Under the pieces are notes generated by a model that was not told where the DNA came from, searched no databases, and was given only the letters and a program-made list of their open reading frames with translations. Shown piece after piece: positions 1-8,756 of a stretch of DNA of 64,000 nucleotides; the first letter of the stretch is position 1; each line of letters opens with the position of its first letter. The stretch covers positions 1-64,000 of the forward strand of contig NZ_JARLTC010000043.1 in the NCBI RefSeq assembly GCF_029382225.1, in the 5' to 3' direction. A program made the position numbers and the translations under genes. Source of the DNA: Spongiactinospora sp. TRM90649. Lineage in GTDB: Bacteria > Actinomycetota > Actinomycetes > Streptosporangiales > Streptosporangiaceae.

Positions 1-419
1 CGCACCGCGAGCCCGGCGGCGGCGAGGCCGGTGAGCGCGCAGACCGCCGCCTCCAGGCTCAGCCCGCCGACCGGCAGCCGCACGCCGTCCGGCGACCGCG
101 CGACGGCCACCGCGATCATCGCGCCCCAGCCCGCCGCCAGCGCGGCGAGGACCATGCCGGTGCGCGCCCACTGCCGCGCCCAGCGGGGCACCGGGAGCGC
201 CCCGGTGCTCCTTCCCATCGCGTCGACCAGCGCGAACCCTCCGGCCGACGCCATCAGCAGCGCCACGGCGCGCAGCACCAGGGAGGCGTTCACCGGATCC
301 AGGTCCTTCCCCGGCGACACCAGCGAGACCAGGGCCAGCCCCGCCGGGACCGCCAGCGCCACCGGAAGCCAGTCGACGGCCCGCGCCAGCGGCCACAGCA
401 GCGAGACCACGACTCTCAT
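1..419 (-). CDS. ABC-transporter-associated membrane protein (3' end beyond window)
   Basis: Starts with ATG at 419, overlapping the TGA of the upstream permease (ATGA), and runs off the window after about 139 codons. The visible part begins MRVVVSLLWPLARAVDWLPV and is almost all hydrophobic Ala/Leu/Val/Gly stretches with short charged turns, so it holds about four membrane segments. There is no signal-peptide cleavage pattern and no enzymatic motif. Its place as last gene after an ATPase and an ABC-2-like permease suggests a second permease subunit of that transporter. The family cannot be named from this fragment. Confidence 0.75.
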   Translation of the reverse strand, partial: MRVVVSLLWPLARAVDWLPVALAVPAGLALVSLVSPGKDLDPVNASLVLRAVALLMASAGGFALVDAMGRSTGALPVPRWARQWARTGMVLAALAAGWGAMIAVAVARSPDGVRLPVGGLSLEAAVCALTGLAAAGLAV

Positions 420-1939
420 GCGCACGGCCGTGCCTCCGGTCGTCCGGCGGGGAACTCCTCGCGCAGGCCGAGGAGCGGCAGGGCCTCGCGGAGGGTGGTC
501 TGCGGGCGGGTCAAGCGGTCCCAGTTGGCCCACACCCGTTCCCGCGCGTCGGGGCGTTCGAGCAGCCTGCGGGCGTACCCGGCCTCGGCGTCGCCGTAGC
601 GGGAGCCGCCGAGCTGGGAGAAGGCCCGCGCGGTGCCCTGGCCGAGCCATACCTGCACCGGGCCGGTGGGCAGCAGCGGGGCCGATCTCCCGGCGAGCCA
701 CAGCGCGACCACGGTCCGGGCCTGTCCCCTGGCGTCACAGCCGTTCCCCTCCGCGGACCAGCGACGCCCCGGCCGTCCGTCGCGCAGCCCGACGATCGTG
801 GCGGCGGTGATCCCGGCGAGATAGGCCCGATGCGGCTGGGCGGCACCGGCCGCGGACAAGGTCATGTAGACCCGCACACTCGCCCTCGGGTCATCACCCC
901 CGTACGGCTCGCTCAGCGTCTCCTGCCGGACGACCGGTACGGCCTGCCTGGCCCCGTGCGGCACGGCGGCGGCCACCGGCTCCACCGCGCCCGCCCATTC
1001 CGGGATCCAGGCCCGGTAGTCGGAAAAGGCGCACACGTCCACCAGGCCCGGCTTCTCGCACACTTGGTCCGCGTACGCGTACCCGGGCGCGCTGTTTCTC
1101 CGCCCCGCCCCATCGGCTCCCGTCCAAGGGGCCTTCGGGCTGTCGCGCACGGACACCGCCCCGGCCGGTACGGCGACGGCCAGCGCCGCCACCCCCGCGA
1201 CCACCGGAAGCGGCCGGAGCCCGTGCCGCAGCAGGGCCAGCACCCCGGCGAGCACGGCGAGCGCCACGACGTAGGCGAAGTGCGCCCCCGACGGGCGCTC
1301 CCCCCACTCGGGGCTGTGGTAGGCCATCACAGGCGCCAGCCATGCGGCGAATCCGAGCGAGACGCCGAACAGCGACAGATATCCCAGGACCGCCAGCGCG
1401 AGCGGACCGGCGACCAGCGAGGGGATCCAGCGCCCCAGCGCGACGCCCAGCACCCCGAAAAGCGCCGTCACGGCCATCGCGCCGAGCACCTCGAAGGGGT
1501 CCAGGCGTCCCGCCACCGGCGTGGCCGACAGCGTCCTGGCCAGTAGGTGCACGCCGACGACGAGCCCGGTCACCAGCGTCCCGGCGGCGCCGGCGGCCAG
1601 GGCGGCCGCGAGTGTGCGCGCCGCCGGTGATCCGGGAACCGCGCCGAGGGTCTCCGGCAGGCCGCCGCGCCGGTCGCGGGTCCCCGCCAGGTCGCCCAGG
1701 ATCAGTGCCGTGGCGGAGATCAGCAGCGCCGTACCGCCGGTGACGATCGGCTCCACCTCAAGGTCCGTCAGGTAGCCCCAGGTCAGGTAGGTCCGCAGGG
1801 CGAGTACGGCGAGGGCCGCCGTCCACAGCGCCGGGTTGCGCAGCATCCGGCCGACCTCGAAGACGAACAGCGCCGCCCATACGCGTGCCGGGCGGGTCGG
1901 GACCGCCGCCGCGGGCGGTGACGAGGTGAGCGTCGTCAC
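416..1939 (-). CDS. ABC-2-like transporter permease with large extracytoplasmic part
   Basis: Predicted 507-residue membrane subunit. The GTG start at 1939 overlaps the ATPase stop (GTGA). About residues 25-300 contain several hydrophobic segments, as in ABC-2 permeases. From about residue 310 to the end the protein is soluble-looking, with Tyr/Trp-rich text and three or more Cys (VCEKPGLVDVCAF, EGNGCDARG), which suggests an extracytoplasmic domain. It follows its ATPase directly and precedes another membrane protein, so a three-part exporter or membrane-stress transporter is likely. The substrate is unknown. Sigma and anti-sigma genes head the operon, so expression is probably under ECF sigma control. 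Confidence 0.85.
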   Translation of the reverse strand: MTTLTSSPPAAAVPTRPARVWAALFVFEVGRMLRNPALWTAALAVLALRTYLTWGYLTDLEVEPIVTGGTALLISATALILGDLAGTRDRRGGLPETLGAVPGSPAARTLAAALAAGAAGTLVTGLVVGVHLLARTLSATPVAGRLDPFEVLGAMAVTALFGVLGVALGRWIPSLVAGPLALAVLGYLSLFGVSLGFAAWLAPVMAYHSPEWGERPSGAHFAYVVALAVLAGVLALLRHGLRPLPVVAGVAALAVAVPAGAVSVRDSPKAPWTGADGAGRRNSAPGYAYADQVCEKPGLVDVCAFSDYRAWIPEWAGAVEPVAAAVPHGARQAVPVVRQETLSEPYGGDDPRASVRVYMTLSAAGAAQPHRAYLAGITAATIVGLRDGRPGRRWSAEGNGCDARGQARTVVALWLAGRSAPLLPTGPVQVWLGQGTARAFSQLGGSRYGDAEAGYARRLLERPDARERVWANWDRLTRPQTTLREALPLLGLREEFPAGRPEARPCA

Positions 1940-2796
1940 GCCGTCACCTCCGCGCGCTCCCCGAGCAGCAGCAGGTAGCCGTCCTCCACGGACGGCTCGG
2001 CCGCCGACGCGCCGGGCGGCGGCTCGCCGAGCGTCCGATAACGGCCGTCGGCGGTCCGCCAGAACAGCCGGGCGTCGCCGGTCGGCGGGTCGGCCGACAG
2101 CCACACCTGCCCTTCGGCCGCCGAGGCGATGTCCTTCGGCGCGCCCTCGAAGAGCACCCGGCCGCGGTGCATCACCACGACCCGCTCGCACAGCGCCGCG
2201 ACGTCCTCCGTCTGGTGTGTGGACAGCAGCACGGTCCGGCCCTCGCCCAGCCGGGACACCAGCGCGCGGAACCGCATCCGCTGCTCGGGGTCGAGCCCCA
2301 CCGTGGGCTCGTCGAGGATCAGCACCTCGGGCTCGCCGAGCAGGGCCTGCGCGAAGGCCAGCCGCTGCCGCATCCCGCCGGACAGCTTGCGGACCTTGAC
2401 CTGCGAGCGGTCGGACAGGTCCACCTCGGCCAGCACTCGCCTGACCTCACGGTGGCGGGTCCGCCGGTCGGTGATCTCCTTCAGGATCGCCACGTAGTCC
2501 ACCAGCTCGAACGCGGTGAAGTGCGGGTAGTGCCCGGGATCCTGCGGGAGGTAGCCGAGCCGCCGCCGGATCTCGATCCGCTGCGCCCGGTCGGCCGGGT
2601 CGCGGCCGAGCACCCGGACGGCGCCCGCGTCCGGGGCCAGGGTGGTCGCCAGGCAGCGGAGCAGGGTGGTCTTGCCCGCGCCGTTCGGGCCGAGCAGGCC
2701 GGTGACCCCCGGCCCGATGGTGAAGTCCACGCCGTCGAGCACGCGGGTCCTTCCGTAGTCCTTGCCGAGGCCGTGCACGCTCACTGTCGCGTCCAA
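1936..2796 (-). CDS. ABC transporter ATP-binding protein
   Basis: Predicted 286-residue cytoplasmic ATPase energising the downstream permeases. Walker A is GPNGAGKTT near residue 37, the signature is LSGGMRQRLA, Walker B is VLILDEPTVGLDP, and the H-loop is LLSTHQTED. Domain order and length match the CcmA/drug-exporter ATPase class. I chose a TTG start at 2796 because a GGAGAG ribosome-binding site lies five bases upstream and the protein then opens LDATVSVHGLGKDYGRTRVL, as the family does. An ATG at 2809 is in another frame. The gene overlaps the anti-sigma gene by 16 bp and the permease by 4 bp. Confidence 0.93.
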   Translation of the reverse strand: MDATVSVHGLGKDYGRTRVLDGVDFTIGPGVTGLLGPNGAGKTTLLRCLATTLAPDAGAVRVLGRDPADRAQRIEIRRRLGYLPQDPGHYPHFTAFELVDYVAILKEITDRRTRHREVRRVLAEVDLSDRSQVKVRKLSGGMRQRLAFAQALLGEPEVLILDEPTVGLDPEQRMRFRALVSRLGEGRTVLLSTHQTEDVAALCERVVVMHRGRVLFEGAPKDIASAAEGQVWLSADPPTGDARLFWRTADGRYRTLGEPPPGASAAEPSVEDGYLLLLGERAEVTA

Positions 2797-3611
2797 CGCG
2801 TCTCTCCATGGCTCAGGCGGCCGCGCCGCAGGTATACGAACAGGGCGAGGAAGGCGGCGGCCGTGCCGTAGCCGAGCTGCGCCGCCGGGGCGAAGGGCAG
2901 GAAGCGGTCCTCGCCGGCCACCACGATCGGGATCACCACCGCGAGCCACACCGCGCCGGGAAAGCCCGCGGCCGTCGCGATGGGCAGCCGGGCCGACAGG
3001 ACCAGCGTGGTCAGGCTGAGCGCCAGCGCGGGCAGCAGCCAGGCGACGGCGGCCCCCGTGCTGCCGGGGAGCAGCGGCGTGGCGGCCCCGGTCATCGCGA
3101 TCGCGGTGACGAGCACCGCGCCCGCGCGCAGCAGGAGCAGCCTGGGGCCCGCCATCGGGGTGGCCGCCTGCAGCTCGTGGGCGGGGTCCACGTGCCTGCC
3201 GTAGGCCAGCGCGATACCGGCGACGGGGAGCACCGGGGCGGCGACCAGGAACCCCAGCAGGGCCTGGGCGTCGATCGGCTGGAACCGCCCGGCCACCGCG
3301 GCGAGCGCCAGCACGAAGGTCACGGCCGACAGCCACGCACGGCTCAGCGCCGGGGTGGCGGTGAGCAGCCTGGCCAGGTGGCCGGGTACGCCCAGGCGTT
3401 GCAGGAGCCGCTCGGCCAGGCGGGTCCTGGGCCGGTCCACCTCCTCGCGCAGCCGTTCCCAGCTCCGGGCCATCCACTCCGGAGGGCGGGGCGCAGCCGC
3501 CCGGCAGCGCGCGCATCCGGCCACGTGAGCCTCCACCGACATCACCTGCGCCGGGGCGAGCCCGCCCGTGGCGTAGCGCTCCATCAGTTCCGGCGGCACA
3601 TGCCAGCTCAT
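2781..3611 (-). CDS. Zinc-motif anti-sigma factor with polytopic membrane domain
   Basis: Predicted 276-residue regulator that should hold the upstream-encoded ECF sigma factor inactive at the membrane. The N-terminus has the ZAS-type motif H29-x3-C33-x2-C36 (AHVAGCARC) in a soluble domain of about 90 residues. After residue 95 there are about five or six hydrophobic segments instead of the usual single one. The ATG overlaps the sigma-factor TGA. Linkage to an ABC exporter suggests the membrane part senses envelope state or transporter load; that role is inferred. The Pfam zf-HC2 assignment rests on the motif alone. Confidence 0.88.
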   Translation of the reverse strand: MSWHVPPELMERYATGGLAPAQVMSVEAHVAGCARCRAAAPRPPEWMARSWERLREEVDRPRTRLAERLLQRLGVPGHLARLLTATPALSRAWLSAVTFVLALAAVAGRFQPIDAQALLGFLVAAPVLPVAGIALAYGRHVDPAHELQAATPMAGPRLLLLRAGAVLVTAIAMTGAATPLLPGSTGAAVAWLLPALALSLTTLVLSARLPIATAAGFPGAVWLAVVIPIVVAGEDRFLPFAPAAQLGYGTAAAFLALFVYLRRGRLSHGETRWTRQ

Positions 3612-4198
3612 GACAGCTCCTCCCTCAGCCGGGCCTTCGCCCGCCGTACGCGGGTCTTGACGGTGCCTTCGGGCACGCCGAGCAGCCGCGCGGCCTCCCG
3701 CGTGGTCAGCCCGTCGAGCACGGTCGCCTGGACGGCGGCGCGCAGCTCCGGCGAAAGCCGGGCGATCGCCGCGCCGAGGTCGCCGTGCTCGACCCCGAGC
3801 AGCACGACGTCCTCCGCCGACTCGGTGATCGCGTGCCGCTCCCCCGGTTCCGCGCCGTCGCCGATCCATCGGTGGCCGCGCCCGCGCAGCGTGGAGATCA
3901 GCCGCCGCACGGCGATCGTCCAGAGCCATGCCGCCGCGTCCCCGCCGCCGGGTGGCGCGCGGAACCGCCCGGCCGCGCCGCGCCAGACGGCCACGAACGT
4001 GTCCTGCAGGGCGTCGGCCACCACGTCGGGGTCGGCGCAGCGCCGGGCCAGCCGGATCCGCAGCCACGGCGCGTGCCGGTCGTGCAGCACGCGCAGCGCC
4101 GTCACGTTCCCCTCGGCCACCGCCGCGAGGAGGGCGGCGTCGTCGCTCTCCTCGCCGACCGGGGACGGTTCCCGCCTTCTGCCGAAGATTCTTCGCAC
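3608..4198 (-). CDS. ECF-family RNA polymerase sigma factor
   Basis: Predicted 196-residue sigma-70 family protein of the extracytoplasmic-function group. Region 2 spans about residues 30-100 (LHDRHAPWLRIRLARR, DVVADALQDTFVAVWR). Region 4 is at residues 135-190 with the recognition helix text LTTREAARLLGVPEGTVKTR. No long C-terminal extension is present. It is the first gene of an operon with its anti-sigma factor and an ABC transporter, and translation is coupled to the anti-sigma gene through ATGA. It probably drives its own operon; the promoter match upstream is weak. Confidence 0.92.
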   Translation of the reverse strand: MRRIFGRRREPSPVGEESDDAALLAAVAEGNVTALRVLHDRHAPWLRIRLARRCADPDVVADALQDTFVAVWRGAAGRFRAPPGGGDAAAWLWTIAVRRLISTLRGRGHRWIGDGAEPGERHAITESAEDVVLLGVEHGDLGAAIARLSPELRAAVQATVLDGLTTREAARLLGVPEGTVKTRVRRAKARLREELS

Positions 4199-4278
4199 AT
4201 TCCGGTTTATCGCGACACAACCGGTTTGCGGTTTCCCGTCGAGGAGTAACGGGCGACCCGAACGGCGATGATGGCCCT
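4199..4278. promoter_or_regulatory. Divergent promoter region with repeated CCGGTTT
   Basis: This 80-bp gap separates the sigma-factor operon (left) from the MFS gene (right). CCGGTTT occurs at 4202-4208 and 4221-4227 with a related CGGTTT at 4229-4234, all in the same direction. On the minus strand GGAAAC is followed about 14 bases later by GTCG, loosely like ECF -35/-10 elements. A GAGGAG at 4241-4246 is too far from the MFS ATG at 4279 to be its ribosome-binding site. The assignment is tentative. Confidence 0.4.
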
Positions 4279-5814
4279 ATGAACGAGCGGCGCGACGAAC
4301 GCGCGGGCCGGCCCGAGAGTCCTCCCACGCGCGACACCGGAGACCGCCACATCAGTCTGGGCACGTCCGCGGGCCGATGGGTGCTGTTCACCACGGTCCT
4401 CGCCTCCGGCATGGCGCTGCTGGACAGCACGGTGGTGAACGTCGCGCTGCCGACGCTCGGCAGAGGACTGCACGCCGACATGGCCGGGCTGCAGTGGACG
4501 GTGAACGCCTACACCCTCACCCTGGCCGGGCTGATCCTGCTCGGCGGCTCGCTCGGCGACCGGTACGGCAGGCGGAAGATCTTCCTCATCGGCGTGGTCT
4601 GGTTCGCCGCCGCCTCGGCGGCCTGCGGACTGGCGCCGAACATCGAGGTGCTGATCGGCGCCCGCGCCCTGCAGGGCGTCGGCGGCGCGCTGCTCACCCC
4701 GGGCTCACTCGCGATCATCCAGGCGTCCTTCGCCAGGAGCGACCGGCCGAAGGCCGTGGGCGCGTGGTCCGGCCTGGGCGGCGTGGCGGCGGCCGTGGGG
4801 CCGCTGCTCGGCGGCTGGCTGGTGGAGTCGGTGGGCTGGCGGTGGGTGTTCCTGATCAACCTGCCGGTGGCGGTGGTCGTGGTGCTGGTCGCGGTCAGAC
4901 ACGTGCCGGAGACCCGCGACCCCGGCGCGGGCGGCCATTTCGACGTGCTGGGGGCGGCCCTGGCCGCGCTGGCGCTGGCCGGGGTGACCTACGGGCTGAT
5001 CGAGCCCGGCACCGGGAAGGTGGCCCTGATCGCGGGCATCGCGCTCGGCGCGGCCTTCGTCTGGCTGGAGATCCACCGCTCGCCGCGCGCGCTGGTGCCC
5101 GTGGGGATCTTCGCCTCCCGGGTGTTCACCTCGGTCAACGTCGTCACTCTGGTGATGTACGCGGCGATGGGCGTGCTGACGTTCATCCTCGTGGTGCAGC
5201 TCCAGGTGTCCTCCGGGTTCAGCCCGATCGAGGCGGGCACGTCGATGCTGCCGCTGACGGTGCTGATGCTGCTGCTTTCGGCCCCGGCGGGCGAACTGGC
5301 CAAGCGGATCGGTCCGCGCACGCCGATGACGCTGGGCACGCTCGTCTGCGCCGGGGCGCTGCTGCTGCTCAGCCGGGTGGGGGCCGGCGCGTCGTACTGG
5401 GTGGACGTGCTGCCCGCCGTGGCCCTCTTCGGGCTGGGGCTGGCGGCGACCGTCGCCCCGCTCACCGCGACCGTGCTCGCCTCGGCAGAGGAGCGGTACG
5501 CGGGCGTGGCGAGCGGCGTCAACAACGCGGTGGCGCGGACCGGCGGCCTGCTGGCCGTGGCCGCGATCCCGCCGCTGGTGGGGCTCACCGGCGCGTCCTA
5601 CACCGATCCAAGCGACTTCACCGCCGGATTCCACGCCAGCATGCTCAGCTGCGCCGCCCTGATGGCCGCGGCGAGCCTGATCACCTTCCTGTTCATCCGG
5701 GGCAACGTGCTGGCCGACCCCGAACGGCACGAGCCGGAGCGGCGCACCTACTGCCCGGTGGACGCGCCGCCGATCGAGGAGGACTGCGAGAAGCGGTCGC
5801 CGGCTAGAAGCTGA
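4279..5814 (+). CDS. MFS drug:proton exporter, DHA2 (EmrB/QacA) type
   Basis: Predicted 511-residue membrane antiporter, the usual length for 14-segment DHA2 exporters. Typical motifs are LDSTVVNVALPTLGR (segment 1, motif D1), GGSLGDRYGRRKIF (loop 2-3, motif A) and the segment 5 text SGLGGVAAAVGPLLGGWLVE (motif C of antiporters). The N-terminal 35 residues are charged and cytoplasmic. The gene ends 11 bp inside the convergent P450 gene. Proximity to a P450 could mean export of a hydroxylated compound, but the opposite orientation gives little support. The substrate is unknown. Confidence 0.92.
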   Translation: MNERRDERAGRPESPPTRDTGDRHISLGTSAGRWVLFTTVLASGMALLDSTVVNVALPTLGRGLHADMAGLQWTVNAYTLTLAGLILLGGSLGDRYGRRKIFLIGVVWFAAASAACGLAPNIEVLIGARALQGVGGALLTPGSLAIIQASFARSDRPKAVGAWSGLGGVAAAVGPLLGGWLVESVGWRWVFLINLPVAVVVVLVAVRHVPETRDPGAGGHFDVLGAALAALALAGVTYGLIEPGTGKVALIAGIALGAAFVWLEIHRSPRALVPVGIFASRVFTSVNVVTLVMYAAMGVLTFILVVQLQVSSGFSPIEAGTSMLPLTVLMLLLSAPAGELAKRIGPRTPMTLGTLVCAGALLLLSRVGAGASYWVDVLPAVALFGLGLAATVAPLTATVLASAEERYAGVASGVNNAVARTGGLLAVAAIPPLVGLTGASYTDPSDFTAGFHASMLSCAALMAAASLITFLFIRGNVLADPERHEPERRTYCPVDAPPIEEDCEKRSPARS

Positions 5815-7051
5815 AGCCCTGGGAGCGCACGCTGTTGTCGAAGTTGGACAGCAGCAGCTCGGGCTCCCCGGTGGCCCGCAGGCCGGGCAGGCGGGTCAGC
5901 AGCTCGCGGAACATCGTGCGGATCTCCTGCCTGGCCAGGTTGGCGCCCAGGCAGAAGTGCGGGCCGGGCCCGCCGAAGCCGACGTGCGGGTTGGGCTTGC
6001 GGGTGATGTCGAACCGGCCCGCGTCGGGGAACACGGTCTCGTCGCGGTTGGCCGAGCCGTAGAACAGCACGACCTTGTCGCCCGGCTTCAAGTGCAGCCC
6101 GCGCAGGTCGTAGTCCTGCGTCACGGTGCGGCGGAACTGCATGATCGGCGAGACGTAGCGGACCATCTCCTCGATCGCGCCGCCGATGTGGGCGTCGAAG
6201 TCGCTCACCAGCAGCTCGCGCTGCTCGGGGTGGTCGGTGAGCAGCTTGACGCCGTGCGCCATGGTGTTGCGGGCGGTCTCGTTGCCGGCGACCAGCAGCA
6301 GCGCGAAGAACGAGCCCAGCTCCCGCCAGGTCAGCCGCTCGCCGTCCACGTTGGCGGTGACCAGCGCGGAGACCAGGTCGCCCTGCGGGGCGTCGGCGCG
6401 TTCCCGGCCCAGCTTGATCACCAGCCGTTGCAGCGCGAGCAGGGCGGCCATGTTTCGGCCCGCCATCCGCATCGAGCGGACCAGGCTGGGACGCACCCCG
6501 GTGTAGGCGGTGGAGACGTCCACGTGATCGTGGACCTTCGCCCGCATGTCGCCGGGGATGCCCATCATGTCGCAGATGACGTGGATCGGCAGGCGGGCGG
6601 CCACCTGGGAGACGAAGTCACGCGGCCCCTCGGCGAGCACGTCGTCCACGATTCCCGTGGCCGCGCGCTCGATGTCGCCCTGCAGGCCGGAGAGCATCTT
6701 GGGACTGAAGGCCCGCGAGACGATGCGGCGCAGCCGGGCGTGGCGGGGGTCGTCCATGTTGACCATGGACTCGCCGAAGACGTGCTTGACCCAGCCCGGC
6801 GGCTCGGGGTTGGTCACGGCCGGTTCGCTGGAGAACACCTTGGCGTTGCGGCTGGCCTCGACGACGTCGGCGTGCCGGACCAGGGCGTAGAAGCCGCCCC
6901 CCGATCGGAGGAGGGGCACCCGGCGTTCGGCGAAGAACACGGGGTGTTCCCGCTGCCGCAGCCGGGCGAAGGCCTCATGGCGGGCGGCGGGCGGCATGCG
7001 CCAGAAGGACAGGTCGGCCAGGTCGGTGGAGGGGGCAACCGCTGTTGTCAC
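5804..7051 (-). CDS. Cytochrome P450
   Basis: Predicted 415-residue soluble bacterial haem monooxygenase. The haem-binding loop is FGGPGPHFCLGANLAR with ligand Cys367. The I-helix oxygen-binding motif is LVAGNETARN, with the normal acid-Thr pair. The K-helix ExxR is EEMVR. The GTG start is supported by AGGA seven bases upstream. No ferredoxin or reductase gene is adjacent, so redox partners must be encoded elsewhere. The body (FGESMVNMDDPRHARLRR, HVICDMMGIP) looks like actinobacterial P450s acting on steroid- or terpenoid-like substrates, but I cannot assign a CYP family. The gene overlaps the MFS gene tail to tail. Confidence 0.95.
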   Translation of the reverse strand: MTTAVAPSTDLADLSFWRMPPAARHEAFARLRQREHPVFFAERRVPLLRSGGGFYALVRHADVVEASRNAKVFSSEPAVTNPEPPGWVKHVFGESMVNMDDPRHARLRRIVSRAFSPKMLSGLQGDIERAATGIVDDVLAEGPRDFVSQVAARLPIHVICDMMGIPGDMRAKVHDHVDVSTAYTGVRPSLVRSMRMAGRNMAALLALQRLVIKLGRERADAPQGDLVSALVTANVDGERLTWRELGSFFALLLVAGNETARNTMAHGVKLLTDHPEQRELLVSDFDAHIGGAIEEMVRYVSPIMQFRRTVTQDYDLRGLHLKPGDKVVLFYGSANRDETVFPDAGRFDITRKPNPHVGFGGPGPHFCLGANLARQEIRTMFRELLTRLPGLRATGEPELLLSNFDNSVRSQGFSF

Positions 7052-7077
7052 CGTCTTATCCTGACACGTCGGTACAG

Positions 7078-7100
7078 CGGTCCGAGGTGACCCCGGACCG
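7078..7100. promoter_or_regulatory. Inverted repeat between divergent P450 and FG-GAP genes
   Basis: CGGTCC at 7078-7083 pairs with GGACCG at 7095-7100 across an 11-base spacer. It lies in the 109-bp divergent gap, 27 bp upstream of the P450 start. It may be a regulator site for the P450 promoter or part of an mRNA hairpin. No dedicated regulator is adjacent. Confidence 0.35.
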
Positions 7101-7160
7101 TAACGGGGATTTCATGTTGTTGTGGGCCAGGTGTCCGGTTTCCCGGAAACCATCGTCGGT

Positions 7161-8747
7161 ATGAGCCTCCCCAAGGCCCGTGCGGGCGCCGCCCTGCTGG
7201 CCGCGGCGACGGCCGCGTGCCTGACCACCGCCGTTCCCGTCACGCCGGACGCCCCGGGTCCCCGGGCCCGGCCGGTGGCCGCCGCCGTCCCCGCCGGGGC
7301 ACAGCCGCACACAAACGCGGCCTGTCCTGAGGGACGGCCGTCCTCTCCTTCCGACTTCGACGGCGACGGGCGCGCCGAGCTGGCGGTGGCCGCGCCGTAC
7401 GCGTCGGCGCACGGCCGGGCGCGGGCCGGCTCGGTTCGCGTCCTGTACGGCGAGCGCGCCGCCGAGGACCTGACCCAGCCTCCCGGCGAGGCCGAACTGG
7501 GCGACGCGTTCGGCTCGGCCCTCGCCACCGGCGACTTCGACGGCGACTCGTGCGCCGACCTCGCGGTCGGCGCGTCGGAGGAGTTCGCGGGCAAGCGCGT
7601 GCCCGGCGCCGACGGCGAGGGCGTGGTCCGGATCTACCACGGCTCGCCGGACGGCCTGCGGCCCGGCGCGGAGATCGACGTCACCGACTTCGGCGGAACG
7701 CGCGGCGCGGGCCGGTTCGGCGCCGCCCTGGCCGCCGCGGACCTCGACGGAGACGGCGACGACGAACTGGTCATCGGCGCCCCCGGCCAGGGCGTGGGAG
7801 GCGCGGTCGGCATCTACGGGATGAAAGGCCGCGAACCGTACCTGTTCACCCAGCGCACCCGGTGGGTGGGCCAGCGGGCGCTGCCCACCGACCAGTTCGG
7901 CGCGGCCGTCGCCGCGGGCGACTTCGACGGCGACGGCCGGGCGGAGGTCGCGGTCGGCGCGCCGGGCGACACCGTGCTCAAGGACGGGCAGGGCTCGGTC
8001 ACGATCGTCGATCCCCGGCGTCGCCGGGCCACCACGCTCACCCAGAGCACGCCGGGGATAACCGGCGCGGCGGAGAAGTGGGACGGCTTCGGAGCCGCGC
8101 TGGCCGCCGCCGACTTCAACGCCGACGGCCGCGACGACCTGGCGATCGGCGTGCCCGGCGAGGGCCTGACCGGCAACCAGCGGGCCATGGACTACGGCGA
8201 CGGCACCGTGCACACGATCTACGGCTCGGCGGGCGGGCTGCGCCCCGCCACGACCGAGTCCTGGTCGCAGAACACCCTGGACGGCAAGCCGCGCTACTTC
8301 GACCGCTTCGGCGCCGCGCTGGCCGCGGCCGACCTCGACGGAGACGGCGACGCCGAGCTGGCGATCGGCGTGCCCGGCGAGAACGCGGTCCAGGTGATCG
8401 CGGGGACCCGCTCGGGCGGCCTGACCAAGGCCGGCGACGTGCTGATCAAGGGCGGGGGCGGCGGTTTCGGGTCGGCCCTGGCGATGGTCCCGGCGCGCGA
8501 GGCGGCCAAGAACGGCAAAGCAGGTAAAGACGGTAAAGGCAGCAAAGGCGGTAAGGGCGCTCGGTTCGACCTCGTGGTGGCCTCCCCCGGCACCGGGCGG
8601 CTGACCCTGGTGCCGGGCGGGCGCGGCCGGCGCGGCGAGGACGCGTCCACCGGAGTGCGCGCCGGAGGGCTGCGGCCCCTGCCCGAGGGGGCGTCCCGCG
8701 ACCTGTACGGCTACGCGCTGGCGGCGGGACGCTCCGGGGCTGGGTAG
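7161..8747 (+). CDS. Secreted FG-GAP (integrin-alpha-like) beta-propeller protein
   Basis: Predicted 528-residue exported protein. Residues 1-45 form a signal peptide (MSLPKARAGAALLAAATAAC). Then come about seven FG-GAP blades, each with the pattern FGxALAxxDxDGDGxxDLxxGxP, for example FDGDGRAELAVAAP, FGAALAAADLDGDGDDELVI and FNADGRDDLAIGVPGE. The DxDxDG loops are calcium-binding sites in this family. Such proteins are usually extracellular adhesion or binding proteins with no catalytic activity. I chose the ATG at 7161 over an earlier in-frame GTG because it gives a clean signal peptide. A lysine/glycine tract interrupts the last blade (residues 450-466). Confidence 0.88.
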   Translation: MSLPKARAGAALLAAATAACLTTAVPVTPDAPGPRARPVAAAVPAGAQPHTNAACPEGRPSSPSDFDGDGRAELAVAAPYASAHGRARAGSVRVLYGERAAEDLTQPPGEAELGDAFGSALATGDFDGDSCADLAVGASEEFAGKRVPGADGEGVVRIYHGSPDGLRPGAEIDVTDFGGTRGAGRFGAALAAADLDGDGDDELVIGAPGQGVGGAVGIYGMKGREPYLFTQRTRWVGQRALPTDQFGAAVAAGDFDGDGRAEVAVGAPGDTVLKDGQGSVTIVDPRRRRATTLTQSTPGITGAAEKWDGFGAALAAADFNADGRDDLAIGVPGEGLTGNQRAMDYGDGTVHTIYGSAGGLRPATTESWSQNTLDGKPRYFDRFGAALAAADLDGDGDAELAIGVPGENAVQVIAGTRSGGLTKAGDVLIKGGGGGFGSALAMVPAREAAKNGKAGKDGKGSKGGKGARFDLVVASPGTGRLTLVPGGRGRRGEDASTGVRAGGLRPLPEGASRDLYGYALAAGRSGAG

Positions 8748-8756
8748 TCTGAAGCC

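Noticed and set aside
4199-4278. A canonical ECF promoter autoregulating the sigma-factor operon
   Set aside because: GGAAAC and GTCG elements are present but spacing and sequence are too loose to call. It is listed only as a tentative regulatory region.
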